Origin: AV40 sp963817335
Lineage (GTDB): Bacteria > Verrucomicrobiota > Verrucomicrobiia > Chthoniobacterales > UBA10450
Direction of reading: 5' to 3'
Length of the DNA: 64,000 nucleotides
Assembly: GCA_963817335.1 (NCBI GenBank)
Contig: CAWFNX010000005.1
Coordinates: 1,674,001-1,738,000, forward strand
Part shown: positions 53,850 to 62,016 of the stretch, in pieces
Position numbering within the stretch: position 1 is the stretch's first letter
How the letters are laid out: each line of letters begins with the position of its first letter
The notes under the pieces: model-generated
Seen by the model: the letters and a program-made list of their open reading frames with translations, nothing else
Told to the model about the DNA's origin: nothing
Databases searched by the model: none
Position numbers and translations under genes: made by a program

Positions 53850-54248
53850 CTACTTCGGCGGCATTTCTTTTTGCAAACGATCCCTATTTTCTTTGTACCA
53901 CTTCGTATCGGCGTTCCCATCTAGGTCGCCTTTAAGCTGGGCGGCACCAGGAGCGCGACCTAAGAGTGCTTTCTCAAAACGCAGAGCCTCTAGGTCCTTT
54001 TCCTTCTCAATCGCCGTAGCAGTTGCCTCGACGATCTGGAAAGTCATGGGCTTGTTCGCCAGAATAATCGCCGCGCGCGCACGAGCAATCCCGTCAGACG
54101 AACGCAGTTGTTCGAGCAATTCGTCTGTACTCAAATCGGCCTCTTCTTTCTTCAAGGGGTTTATATTTGGAACATTAAAGGTTGCAGCGAGCGCACGCGA
54201 TGGAGCAAAGACACTGTACGCTTGGAAAACGCGGTATTTTTCAGCCAT
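53850..54248 (-). CDS. Hypothetical protein downstream of membrane protein gene
   Basis: 132 residues from ATG 54248, which overlaps the stop of the upstream gene by 8 bases, so the two are translationally coupled. The mid part KKEEADLSTDELLEQLRSSDGIARARAAIILANKPMTFQIVEATATAIEKEKDLEALRFEKALLG is helical and HEAT-like (LE..LRSSDGIARARAA..LA). No signal peptide. Function unknown. Confidence 0.65.
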   Translation of the reverse strand: MAEKYRVFQAYSVFAPSRALAATFNVPNINPLKKEEADLSTDELLEQLRSSDGIARARAAIILANKPMTFQIVEATATAIEKEKDLEALRFEKALLGRAPGAAQLKGDLDGNADTKWYKENRDRLQKEMPPK

Positions 54249-54804
54249 TTCTGCGCTTCGCACGCTTTTCGTCGATCTCACTATCCAGCATTTTAGAAAG
54301 TTTCTGATATGCCGGAAGACTTCGCTCGCCGATCGCTTGATCCGTTAGTCGAGTCAGTTCGTTCCGCTTCTTAAGAACGTCCAGTTCGTTTCGAAAACGC
54401 GCCAAGGTCGACTTAATTTGTGCCTGCTCGAATTCTTTGTTAATCCTAGCTTCCACATGGCCCCGAACTTCATCAACCTGCGCGTCAACATTCTTTAACT
54501 TCGTTTCGACGCTATTCGATAAGTTAGTAATCCGATTGGTGAGACCCGATTCTGCAATTGCGATCTGCGAATCGATAATCCGTCCGCCGATTACCAACGT
54601 CACCAAGCTAATGACCGTCGCCGACACTACGATCACAATCCCACACACCTGCAGCTTAAACTTCCAGTTCCTCGCAAGCGAATCAGACAAGTCCTCGACG
54701 ATGCGCCGATGCTGATGCCAGCTCAAGTCATTCGCATCAGGACTCGATCTTTTCTTTCGTTTCCCTTTATGCTCAGCTGATTCCTTGTTCGGGGGCTCTG
54801 GCAT
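54241..54804 (-). CDS. Single-span membrane protein with coiled coil
   Basis: 187 residues. The charged N-terminus is followed by one membrane helix (about 50-73, QVCGIVIVVSATVISLVTLVIGG) and a long helical, probably coiled-coil part (IAESGLTNRITNLSNSVETKLKNVDAQVDEVRGHVEARINKEFEQAQIKS...). Resembles generic periplasmic coiled-coil proteins. No family recognised. Coupled to the following gene by an overlap. Confidence 0.65.
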   Translation of the reverse strand: MPEPPNKESAEHKGKRKKRSSPDANDLSWHQHRRIVEDLSDSLARNWKFKLQVCGIVIVVSATVISLVTLVIGGRIIDSQIAIAESGLTNRITNLSNSVETKLKNVDAQVDEVRGHVEARINKEFEQAQIKSTLARFRNELDVLKKRNELTRLTDQAIGERSLPAYQKLSKMLDSEIDEKRAKRRNG

Positions 54805-54994
54805 TCAGTTGCTGTTTATAAGCGATTGCGCCGGGCAAGGCAATCATGCCTTCCGCGCGAAAGAAAGGACACTCATCGCGTCCACAGACTCCTGCTAGGA
54901 GGCCACGACTAACAACGGCGTCGGATCTCAAGATTCAAGATTTCGCAGGCTTGACGCAATGGTTTTCGCGTTCCGATCTCCCGGTTCACTCGCT

Positions 54995-55384
54995 TCACTG
55001 AATAACTCGCAGTGCTCGAACTGGATGGATTTCCCACGCTGCCGTGTTCTTGTGAGTCGTGTTTCGGTTCGCGTGATTAGCTGGTGCGTGATCGACGTCG
55101 AAGAACGCCTTGCCGGTCACAGTGATAACGTGCGGCTGGAACTTGAACACTTTGTTCGATTGGATCTTGAACGGGAGTTTTGCGTTGGTCCAACCGAACA
55201 CGGTAGTGCGGGTTGCACCACGTTGGCCCAAGCGGAATTTCTGCTCCAGCTCTTCCGATCTTGTTGCCAGTCGCGTCCTGGAGATGCCGCTAAAGCTGTG
55301 GATCGGCTTCCTTTTTATCTCGTTTCTCGCCGACTGACCCCTATTCTCTCTCCATCGTCGCACTGAAAAGGCAAAAATTAACAA
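54995..55384 (-). CDS. Possible fragment of conserved protein (WEIHPV-type end)
   Basis: 129 residues, with the start codon only a TTG at 55384. The C-terminal part FKFQPHVITVTGKAFFDVDHAPANHANRNTTHKNTAAWEIHPVRAL matches a pattern of conserved cytoplasmic or secreted proteins ending in WEIHPV. The front part (IFAFSVRRWRENRGQSARNEIKRKPI) is basic and not convincing. It may be truncated or frameshifted. An overlapping plus-strand frame (54959-55366) is rejected. Confidence 0.4.
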   Translation of the reverse strand: MLIFAFSVRRWRENRGQSARNEIKRKPIHSFSGISRTRLATRSEELEQKFRLGQRGATRTTVFGWTNAKLPFKIQSNKVFKFQPHVITVTGKAFFDVDHAPANHANRNTTHKNTAAWEIHPVRALRVIQ

Positions 55385-55425
55385 CAGCCACCTTAATTTC
55401 TTAACTCAATCCAGAAGTTGATTAT

Positions 55426-55803
55426 ATGAAAACCAGACTCTTATTTGCAGTTACACTGTTAGCCGGAACAATCGCAGCTAATGTCCAGGGTGGTGGCGGC
55501 GAGAACTTCACGCGTCGGACGGTTGAAGAAAGAGTGGCAGCAGTTCACCAAAAGATGGAGAGTGCTTTTAAGTTAGACAAGGCAAAGTTCGCCCAAATCG
55601 ATTCTGTATTTTCCAAGTACTATCGCAATATAGATAGAGTGAGAGATGATTTGATGGCCGGTGGCGGAGACCGTTCTCAAATTCGTGAAAAAATGCAGGC
55701 ATTGGTTGACGAAAGAGATGCGGAACTGGCTGTATTGCTCGGCGAAGCGAACTTTAAGACATGGAAAGAGGTTATTGAACCTTCCGTGAAACGTGGCGAG
55801 TGA
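55426..55803 (+). CDS. Secreted LTXXQ/Spy-like protein
   Basis: 125 residues with a signal peptide (MKTRLLFAVTLLAGTIAANVQG). The helical part (TVEERVAAVHQKMESAFKLDKAKFAQIDSVFSKYYRNIDRVRDDLM...MQALVDERDAELAVLLGEANFKTWKEVIEPS) is like Spy/CpxP-family periplasmic proteins that bind metal or misfolded proteins. There is no strict LTxxQ motif. Preceded by a 41-base AT-rich gap. Confidence 0.7.
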   Translation: MKTRLLFAVTLLAGTIAANVQGGGGENFTRRTVEERVAAVHQKMESAFKLDKAKFAQIDSVFSKYYRNIDRVRDDLMAGGGDRSQIREKMQALVDERDAELAVLLGEANFKTWKEVIEPSVKRGE

Positions 55804-55854
55804 CGGAAAATGCCACTGAAAGGAATGTAAGTGAAGGGTGTCAGTCGATAGGCG

Positions 55855-56802
55855 TCATTTTGTTCTCCCCCGCTGCATCTTGGCTTTGGTCGCCAAAAAA
55901 GCTTCGTTGATATGGGGTTGGGCGCACAGTTCGGGATACCTTTGTGCACGAAAGGCCTCTCCACGCGGGCCGTCGTGGCGAGCGGTTAGATAGCCAGTTA
56001 AGAAGCCCAGCTGGTTGTAGAACTCCACGATCTCTTGGGCGATGCGTTCTAGGGTTCCAAGCTCGTATACGAACTGTCTCTCTTTGATATCGAAGGTTTT
56101 TTGATTCGCCTTATGTGCCGCAGTGAATGCAAGGAAGTCTGATTGCGCCACCCACACTATGTGGTCAGGGATGCTCACAGATACCCCGAAACAACCATGC
56201 GCCAAATCGTTCCGCTCCTTCTCAAGTGAAGCCTTTCTAGCGATATAGGCCCGGAACAGCAATAAGTCCTGCTCATTAAGCATGGCTTCTGCGGCTGCGA
56301 TAAGCGCATCAGATTGTGAGCGACTATTTCGCAACGAACCGAATACCGCAGCAACCTGAGGGATGTTTGCTCCCATGAGTTCAGCTAGCAGCCTAGTAAC
56401 CTGAATTTCGATATCGGCCCACGAGGTAACTATGCGCCCCACAAGCGAAGCAGCCTTCGGGCGATCCTCGATGTAACCGACCCCCACTGTGGCCTTTGCA
56501 TTTGGGAACGACTTAGTGAGTGGCTTTCTCGACGCCCCGGAGATGGGTTCTCTTTCCGGATACGTTGAAGGAAACGATTCTGCCGCTTGCACAATGTGCA
56601 GATCATCTACGGAATACAGATCATCGTGGGCGCACCGTCTGCACGGAACGCTTAGGTCGCCGTCGCCCGCCATCCGGACCGGATTTGCACCGCGAGATGT
56701 GTCGTCGAGCACATGTATGAGTTCGCCACAGCCTTTGCACTTAAGGGCGTAATACCAATCCCCCTTTAGTACAGGGTCTCTTCGATACAAGCGGTAGGCC
56801 AT
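55855..56802 (-). CDS. Hypothetical protein with N-terminal zinc ribbon
   Basis: 315 residues. A CKGCGELIHV...CRRCAHDDLYS zinc-ribbon-like pair is in the first 65 residues. The middle (IVTSWADIEIQVTRLLAELMGANIPQVAAVFGSLRNSRSQSDALIAAAEAML) is helical and followed by AYIARKASLEKERNDLAHGCFG, a motif resembling RNase-like HEPN proteins (ERNDLAHG). So an RNA-binding or HEPN-like role is possible. It is on the minus strand, directly before the first attC-like site. Confidence 0.7.
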   Translation of the reverse strand: MAYRLYRRDPVLKGDWYYALKCKGCGELIHVLDDTSRGANPVRMAGDGDLSVPCRRCAHDDLYSVDDLHIVQAAESFPSTYPEREPISGASRKPLTKSFPNAKATVGVGYIEDRPKAASLVGRIVTSWADIEIQVTRLLAELMGANIPQVAAVFGSLRNSRSQSDALIAAAEAMLNEQDLLLFRAYIARKASLEKERNDLAHGCFGVSVSIPDHIVWVAQSDFLAFTAAHKANQKTFDIKERQFVYELGTLERIAQEIVEFYNQLGFLTGYLTARHDGPRGEAFRAQRYPELCAQPHINEAFLATKAKMQRGRTK

Positions 56803-56872
56803 TGCTCACGCTCCCCAAAAGACTTTTTCAGCGCATGTCATGAGCAGGTACTTACGGCCATGTGCTTATGAC

Positions 56873-56996
56873 GTCTAACGAGAAAAAGATGAGCGACCGC
56901 TGACGACAGCGCGATTCGCTTCGCAGTGTGCAGTTTTCGTCATCGAAAAATCAGTTTTCGCGCCGGTCAGCGGTTCGCTCCATCGCGTGGTTAGGC
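56873..56996 (+). other. attC-like integron site 1
   Basis: It starts GTCTAAC and ends GTTAGGC and is exactly 124 bases long. The inner parts pair over the L-box (GAGCGACCGCTGAC against the complement of the right arm GTCAGCGGTTCGCTC), with one extra base in the loop side. This is the structure of an integron attC recombination site. It follows the zinc-ribbon gene (minus strand) and opens the cassette with the 5' module at 56997. Same design as sites at 58763, 59528 and 60173. Confidence 0.8.
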
Positions 56997-57540
56997 GAAT
57001 TCGAGTTCGATCCGAAGCGGAACCTGTTTACGAATCTGAAGCCGGACGAGCGGGTGACCGAGCCGTGAAGCAGTTAACAGAAGGTCGCAAAGACAACGAA
57101 GACTTGGTTTCCTTTGTTATCTTCTGTTTAAAGCTGTAGTGGCAGGCGCGCGCCGCTGCTTTTTGGTCCCTTCTTCGACCGGGATCTGTATTCGCCAACG
57201 ACTTTGCTCGTTTCAGCGCGCCTTAGTGTCGGCAAATCTTGAATCATGCCGCTCTGCAGCGTTGGCTGGGAGCCAACTTTACGGCTGGACGGGGACATGC
57301 TCGGGAGGGAGGCCGGGCCCGAAATTGGGAATTTCGGCAATCTATATCCAGGGAATACGCCATGCTGGGAAGCCGGTGGATCGACTGCATTGGTCGCTTG
57401 GCGCAGCGACCGAGCGAACCGGGAGATCGCGAGTCAACATTCTGGATGCACCAGGCTTCGCCGAGGCTACGGCTTGGCAAGCTAGCGGGAGCGTAATCCA
57501 CTGGAACGTGGGCGCAGCCTTTACGTCCTTGAGATACGAC
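56997..57540 (+). repeat. Cassette module, copy A (5' coding tail and non-coding block)
   Basis: Right after the attC end, an open frame of 23 codons encodes EFEFDPKRNLFTNLKPDERVTEP and a stop. A non-coding block follows later (57239-57318), 79 of 80 bases identical to 60346-60425, with hairpins TTGGCTGGGAGCCAA and GAAATTGGGAATTTC. A third matching part is 57445-57540. Copy A has two additional insertions (about 57070-57238 and 57360-57444) relative to copy B at 60269. No full gene is encoded. Confidence 0.75.
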
Positions 57541-57612
57541 CCCAGAAAATTCCTTGTACCATTACGAATGGGTGTTGTTGTTAGTTTTTTCCCATTCTGG
57601 TAGATGTGAGTG

Positions 57613-58014
57613 ATGAATTCGCGCCGTCTTCTCGTGTTATTGATTCTCGCGCTCCTGTCTGGCGGAAATAAGTCCAGTTTTTCGCAAGCAGACAAGAAAT
57701 TTTCCGCGAAGGAGGCTATGCGACAAAAGCTGATTTGTTCGCAGGAGGCGCTGGTTGGGATCACGTTGGCAGACTACGATCGGATTGCGAAGAACGCGAA
57801 GAAGCTCGTGGAACTCAGCAATAAAACGAACTGGTATTCGCGGCAGGTACCTGAATATGAACTATTCCTCAACGAATTCCGCCGCAATGCGCAGGACTTG
57901 GTAAGCGCGAGCGAGCAGAAGAACCTGGACGCTGCAACGCTTGCTTACGTTCAGATTACGTTTAGCTGCGTGAGTTGTCATAAATTTATTCGGATGAGCT
58001 CCGAATCGCGCTGA
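57613..58014 (+). CDS. Cassette gene: secreted cytochrome c'-like protein
   Basis: 133 residues from ATG 57613 (a GTG directly precedes it). A signal peptide (MNSRRLLVLLILALLSGGNKSSF) leads to a helical domain with ...NTLDAATLAYVQITFSCVSCHKFIRMS. The CVSCH is a haem-binding CxxCH near the C-terminus, as in cytochrome c' and c556. Probably a periplasmic haem protein. It lies in the cassette with module copy A, plus orientation, and is followed by the attC-like region 58074. Confidence 0.8.
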   Translation: MNSRRLLVLLILALLSGGNKSSFSQADKKFSAKEAMRQKLICSQEALVGITLADYDRIAKNAKKLVELSNKTNWYSRQVPEYELFLNEFRRNAQDLVSASEQKNLDAATLAYVQITFSCVSCHKFIRMSSESR

Positions 58015-58073
58015 GTCATTGTTTCTGAATTGTTGACGCTATTTCGAACAGCTCTATGTGCACATGCAGCGTC

Positions 58074-58280
58074 GCCTAACCAAACGATGCAGGTTTCCCC
58101 TGGCGAGTGTGGTTTCAGCCAGGGGCGAAAAGCTACCAGTGGCGAGCAAGAGTGAGGTAATGCGCCAGTTGCGGACATGGTGGGTAGCGCATTAAAATGG
58201 TGCAAATAGACGATGAACGGCCTTCCCCTTTTACAAATACAAATGCATTTACAAGTTCTTACGCCTAATTCTCGTTAGGT
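58074..58280 (+). other. Degenerate attC-like site 2 (composite)
   Basis: It begins with GCCTAAC (58074) and ends with GTTAGGT (58274-58280), 207 bases apart. The two arms do not pair over their L-boxes. There is an internal CCCCTGGC..GCCAGGGG hairpin, and the pair GCCTAATTCTCGTTAGGT (58263-58280) looks like a collapsed attC in which the central stem is lost. It separates the cytochrome cassette from the next one. Confidence 0.55.
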
Positions 58281-58324
58281 CCTATCACATAGCCAAAGAA
58301 GAACTGCGAGCCATTAATGCACGA

Positions 58325-58768
58325 ATGAATACTCCAAAATACATAACCGAAGAGGAAGTGCGGCGTGTATGCTCGGTCATAGGGATCCGGGATTGGACCG
58401 CGCTGACAGAGGCGAAGGTGAAAATCGAGGAGGCTGCTGTAATTCAAAAGCTGATCGGGGGGGAAGCCCTTGCTATCTCATCGGAGAATTTTCGGGATGG
58501 ATTGGAGGTCGAGTTGGAGCACGGCTTGGCTTTTTCGGATGCGAATGTCACCAACAATCATCCCATCCTTACGGGAAAGATTGTTTTAGCCCATCTGAAA
58601 GAAACACTCGATTACTACGTCCGGCTCCGAGTGGCTGAAATCGAAGGGGACATGCTCAAAGCCTTGGACGAAAAGAATTCAGAGAAGCTCATGCAGAAAT
58701 ATCGCCTCTGGCTGGCCGCCAAGGCGGACTTAGCGAGCCGTGAGAGAGAATTGTCCCGAAAGACCTAA
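58325..58768 (+). CDS. Cassette gene: DUF5661-like protein
   Basis: 147 residues from ATG 58325. The N-terminal helix is MNTPKYITEEEVRRVC. The core has VELEHGLAFSDANVTNNHPILTGKIVLAHLKETLDYYVRLRVAEIEGD, a pattern I associate with the DUF5661 family, common in integron cassettes. Function unknown. The stop TAA falls inside the RYYYAAC box of the next attC site (58763), the typical tight arrangement of cassette genes. Confidence 0.7.
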   Translation: MNTPKYITEEEVRRVCSVIGIRDWTALTEAKVKIEEAAVIQKLIGGEALAISSENFRDGLEVELEHGLAFSDANVTNNHPILTGKIVLAHLKETLDYYVRLRVAEIEGDMLKALDEKNSEKLMQKYRLWLAAKADLASRERELSRKT

Positions 58769-58886
58769 CCAATCGCTGGAGCCAACCGCTGGTCGTCGCG
58801 ATGCGCACATTTGATTTGATGAAACAGCGCTTAGAATCTGCCACGCTCGACGCCGCCAGCGGTGGCTCAGCTTATTCTCGTTAGGC
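58763..58886 (+). other. attC-like integron site 3
   Basis: 124 bases, from ACCTAAC (58763-58769) to GTTAGGC (58880-58886). The left L-box GCTGGAGCCAACCGCTGG pairs with the right L-box region GCGGTGGCTCAGC with an unpaired base, as expected of attC. The DUF5661-like gene ends in its first box and the next gene starts two bases after its last. Confidence 0.85.
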
Positions 58887-58888
58887 CT

Positions 58889-59515
58889 ATGCCCCCCCTC
58901 CATATATTGACCGCGATCGGGCTGGCAGTTCTCGCACCCGCCGTAAATAGCATCGCGCAAGAGAAACTGCCGGAGGAGCTGTATTCACCCGATCAGCGAT
59001 ATTCGATCAAAATCCTGCGCAGCGCGTTGCCAGGTTTTGATACCGCGTCCGACGGCTTGTTCACCATCGCAGTGCGCACCGGCAAGCAGTATGTTGCCAA
59101 ATATCCAACAGAAGGAGCTTTGATTGACGCGTTTTGGAGTCCCGATGGCAGGTATGTCGCCGTCGATAATAGCCGCGGCAACAGCGGCGATTATCTTTGG
59201 GTGTTTCGCTTACGTGATGGTCGCGCGATCAAGAAGCCTGTAGACGCGCCGCCCCAGCACGCCGGGGACATATACAGGAAGTACGCAGAAGAAGTCGTCC
59301 ATCGGGTGACAGCGGTTTACCCTGAGCTGACATTCGATCAGTTCAGGAAGCTCTTGGTTCTTGCCCACGGATGGACAAAGACAGGAGAACTTCAGGTTAA
59401 AACTAACCTCGGGTTTCGGAACTTAGAGAATGCGAATGTGGTGGTTTGGGAAATCTACAAAATAGAGAACGACAAACTTGTGTTAGTTGACCGAAAGATT
59501 GAAAAATCACCGTGA
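58889..59515 (+). CDS. Cassette gene: secreted protein of unknown function
   Basis: 208 residues from ATG 58889, two bases after the attC end. The frame is open from 58862, but that GTG lies in the attC site and is rejected. A signal peptide (MPPLHILTAIGLAVLAPAVNSIAQE) is followed by FSPDGRYVAVDNSRGNSGDYLWVFRLRDGR and VYPELTFDQFRKLLVLAHGWTKTGELQVKTNLGFRNLENANVVVWEIYKIENDKLVLVD. Parts recall beta-propeller WD-like blades. No family assigned. Confidence 0.7.
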   Translation: MPPLHILTAIGLAVLAPAVNSIAQEKLPEELYSPDQRYSIKILRSALPGFDTASDGLFTIAVRTGKQYVAKYPTEGALIDAFWSPDGRYVAVDNSRGNSGDYLWVFRLRDGRAIKKPVDAPPQHAGDIYRKYAEEVVHRVTAVYPELTFDQFRKLLVLAHGWTKTGELQVKTNLGFRNLENANVVVWEIYKIENDKLVLVDRKIEKSP

Positions 59516-59527
59516 CCCCCACCAAAT

Positions 59528-59651
59528 GCCTAACCAAGCGCTGGAGTCAACCGCTGGCCGATTAGAAAATTACAAAGGTGAAATTAGAAAGTAGAAATTC
59601 AAAGCGGAGCCTCGCTCTCGCTAGCGCTGGCTCAGCTCCGTCTCGTTAGGC
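59528..59651 (+). other. attC-like integron site 4
   Basis: 124 bases, from GCCTAAC (59528) to GTTAGGC (59645-59651). The left L-box GCTGGAGTCAACCGCTGG pairs with the right AGCGCTGGCTCAGC. The next gene ATG starts two bases after its end. Same length as sites 1 and 3. Confidence 0.85.
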
Positions 59652-59653
59652 GT

Positions 59654-60106
59654 ATGCGAACACTTGCCTGCTTTATCGCATTTGCGGTCCTCGTGACGAC
59701 TGCGCACCGCTTGCCCGCGCCGATCCAAGAACTTCCTCAAAGTCCAACGCCTGGTCCTACAGTGGCGCCGGCGAAGCCGGCAAAATCTTCCTCTAAGTCA
59801 AAATCAAAGCCGGGCGGAGCAGCCCGATTCGCAGGTATCTGGACCGGAAGAATCACCATAGACAAATTTGCAGATACTGATGTTAGGCTTGTTATTAATA
59901 CGGACGGGAGATCAGTGGCGCAGACCTCGCAAGCCGGGGTTTGGACTCGTCCATTAACCTACGATGGCAAGCTACTTTCGTGGCGAACCGGACCGACGAA
60001 CGCGGTCGCGTGGACGCTCGCGCTCAAGCCGGATGAGCAAAGTGCCACGGTCACGCGGATCTGGTCTGGCGTCCAAACCAGAGGGATTTTTAAACGAGGG
60101 CGCTAA
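59654..60106 (+). CDS. Cassette gene: secreted protein of unknown function
   Basis: 150 residues from ATG 59654. A signal peptide (MRTLACFIAFAVLVTTAHRLPA) leads to a Pro-rich linker (PTPGPTVAPAKPAKSSSKSKSKP) and a beta-rich domain (FAGIWTGRITIDKFADTDVRLVIN...VWTRPLTYDGKLLSWRTGP...TRIWSGVQTRGIFKRGR). It resembles small lipocalin-like beta-barrels of unknown function. Typical cassette gene. Confidence 0.7.
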   Translation: MRTLACFIAFAVLVTTAHRLPAPIQELPQSPTPGPTVAPAKPAKSSSKSKSKPGGAARFAGIWTGRITIDKFADTDVRLVINTDGRSVAQTSQAGVWTRPLTYDGKLLSWRTGPTNAVAWTLALKPDEQSATVTRIWSGVQTRGIFKRGR

Positions 60107-60172
60107 CGGAGGCGTCTGCACCTAGACTGTCTATAACCGATGTCGCGCTACCAGCAATAGCGAAGACGCAAC

Positions 60173-60268
60173 GCCTAACCAATCGATGAAGCCAACGTCC
60201 CCTGAGCGAATGATCGCAATCGTGTTTGCCACGACACCCTGCCGGGGCTTATCTCTGTCTCGTTAGGC
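60173..60268 (+). other. attC-like integron site 5
   Basis: 96 bases from GCCTAAC (60173) to GTTAGGC (60262-60268). The arm GATGAAGCCAACGTCC pairs with GGGGCTTATC. It is shorter than the 124-bp sites. It is followed immediately by module copy B. Confidence 0.8.
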
Positions 60269-60617
60269 GAGTTCGACCCGAAACGGAACCTGTTTACGAA
60301 TCTGAAGCCGGACGAGCGCGTAACGGAGCCGTAGCGCGGGAAATGTTGAATCATGCCGCTTTGCAGCGTTGGCTGGGAGCCAACTTTACGGCTGGACGGG
60401 GACATGCTCGGGAGGGAGGCCGGGCGCCGAAATTGGGAATCTCGGCGATCCATATTCAGGGAATACTTTTGATGCACCGGCCTTCGCCAAGGCTACGGCT
60501 TGGCAAGCTAGCGGGAGCGTAATCCACTGGAACGTGAGCGCAGCCTTTACGTCCTTGAGATACGGCCCGCAGCGCGGTCGATCGGAGTCGTTGATGCCCG
60601 TCTTCGAGCGGTTGGCG
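60269..60617 (+). repeat. Cassette module, copy B
   Basis: Directly after the attC end, the open frame GAGTTCGACCCG... encodes EFDPKRNLFTNLKPDERVTEP and a stop. The differences from copy A (56997) are all third-position or stop changes (GAT/GAC, AAG/AAA, CGG/CGC, GTG/GTA, ACC/ACG, TGA/TAG). The block 60346-60425 matches 57239-57318 at 79 of 80 positions, and 60471-60570 matches 57445-57540. The tail at 60587-60617 recurs at 61917-61947. No larger gene is encoded. Confidence 0.75.
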
Positions 60618-60628
60618 ACGGACAAACC

Positions 60629-61540
60629 TCAGGGCTGAGCACGAGGCCAGCTCGACCGCCGGAAAGCCTTCCCGATCAAAAGCACGATCAGAGCAAATGA
60701 GAGTAGTTCGAGGCTTGATCCTGTGTCCGGCGCAGAGAAGGTAGCCGTATCCAAAAAATAGTCATTGCTCGAGGGAAGGCCAGTGACGATGGATATCTGG
60801 GTGGCAACGCCGTTCGTGGTATTGATGCTGAAAATACCAAGCCCTGAAGTGTCGAAAGTATCTATTCCGTAGAGATTCTTACCATCAGAAAACATGGTAA
60901 GAATCGTCGTGCCGAGTCCGGTCCCAACGGCGGTCAAGGCTCCGGTCGAAGTATCAACCGTGTAGAGCTGGGAGTTGGTCGCATTCCCCTGGTCAGCCGA
61001 GAAATTGTAATACAATTTGCCATCCGGGCCGAAGGCGAGGTTGCCGGTCGGAAAAATTCCTGGGATAGGGCTCAGTGTTCCCGGGGTAAACGAGCTGCTG
61101 CTATTTCCGTTGCCTGCGATGGAATACAGATCGACGCTCGTCATACCGACATTGTCAGCGAAGAAATTGGTGCTTGCAGCCGAGTAAGCCAAGCCTTGGA
61201 AAACGTCCGGAGCCGTCACAGTGCCAAATGGCGTCGTCACTCCGGAAGGACTAATCGTAAACAGACCGCCAGAGTTTGCATCAGCGCCATAGATTTGGCC
61301 GCCTGGCCCCGTCGTCATTGCATAGAAAAGCGGCGACGTAGTGTTGATTTCCGTGAATTGGCCCGTCGTGATGTCGAGGGTGCCGAAGAGGTTTGTCGTA
61401 CCGTTATCCGCCGTGACGTAAATTGTGGCCTGCACGGACGCAACGCTAAACAAGACAAAGGTAACGAGGCACGGCAGGATTGTCTTGCGAGCGATGTTTA
61501 AGACCGATGACTTGTTCCTATAGTTAAATCTAAGATTCAT
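60629..61540 (-). CDS. VPDSG-CTERM surface protein inside the cassette region
   Basis: 303 residues on the minus strand. The signal peptide is LPCLVTFVLFSVASVQA. The mid part has repeated beta-propeller-like blades (DITTGQFTEINTTSPLFYAMTTGPGGQIYGAD, SPSGVTTPFGTVTAPDVFQGLAYSAAS, LAFGPDGKLYYNFSAD). The C-terminus APDTGSSLELLSFALIVLLIGKAFRRS is a VPDSG-CTERM variant: short motif, hydrophobic helix and basic end, for exosortase-type sorting. It lies between module copy B and the R' box at 61657, opposite to the other cassette genes. Confidence 0.8.
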   Translation of the reverse strand: MNLRFNYRNKSSVLNIARKTILPCLVTFVLFSVASVQATIYVTADNGTTNLFGTLDITTGQFTEINTTSPLFYAMTTGPGGQIYGADANSGGLFTISPSGVTTPFGTVTAPDVFQGLAYSAASTNFFADNVGMTSVDLYSIAGNGNSSSSFTPGTLSPIPGIFPTGNLAFGPDGKLYYNFSADQGNATNSQLYTVDTSTGALTAVGTGLGTTILTMFSDGKNLYGIDTFDTSGLGIFSINTTNGVATQISIVTGLPSSNDYFLDTATFSAPDTGSSLELLSFALIVLLIGKAFRRSSWPRAQP

Positions 61541-62016
61541 TGCATGTTCCTTTCTTTGGAACCGAAGGGGAAATCATTTCAGCGATTGACCCGCTGCAAC
61601 CCTGCGCCGGAACGGCTGGCCGATTCGGATGGCCAATACTGCGCATACCGTCACTCGTTAGGCAAGACTATTTTCGCTAGAAGCGAAGCAAGGTGCTGCC
61701 CTACACTATTTGATTACAAATCGAGGCATCGGCGAATTAGGATTCCGACCGTCGTATTTGTTTGTGGGGAAAAACAACGACGCCGTCTCTCAAGAGAGAT
61801 TCCCGTTTCAGGGATTTTCGGGCAGGCGGCGATCTTCCCGCTTTTTGAAACTTCGTCCCAATAAATCCCCGGCAAACGGTAAACTGGCTACCTTAATAAT
61901 TCCGGCCCGGCATGTAGTCGTTGATGCCCGTCTTCGATCGGTTAGCGCATCCGTTTTACGTGAGCGTCAGTCCACTCAACGGCACGGACGGTGCTTGATG
62001 TAATGCTGCCTCCCGC
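61541..62016. other. Cassette-region gap with attC-like box and repeat
   Basis: The GTTAGGC at 61657-61663, in context ACTCGTTAGGC like the other R' boxes, marks a cassette boundary whose left partner is degenerate. A direct repeat of 60587-60617 is at 61917-61947 (GTCGTTGATGCCCGTCTTCG, two differences nearby). I see no supported gene here. The two overlapping frames (61544-61864 and 61710-62003) cross the box and have no family look. Confidence 0.55.

Noticed and set aside
54959..55366. Plus-strand frame of 135 residues
   Set aside because: Overlaps the WEIHPV-type minus-strand frame, which is the better candidate.
57139..57603. Frame of 154 residues in cassette A
   Set aside because: Overlaps the repeated non-coding block; other frames in the block are equally open and none is conserved between copies.
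61544..61864. Plus-strand frame of 106 residues
   Set aside because: Crosses the attC-like box at 61657 and has no family features.
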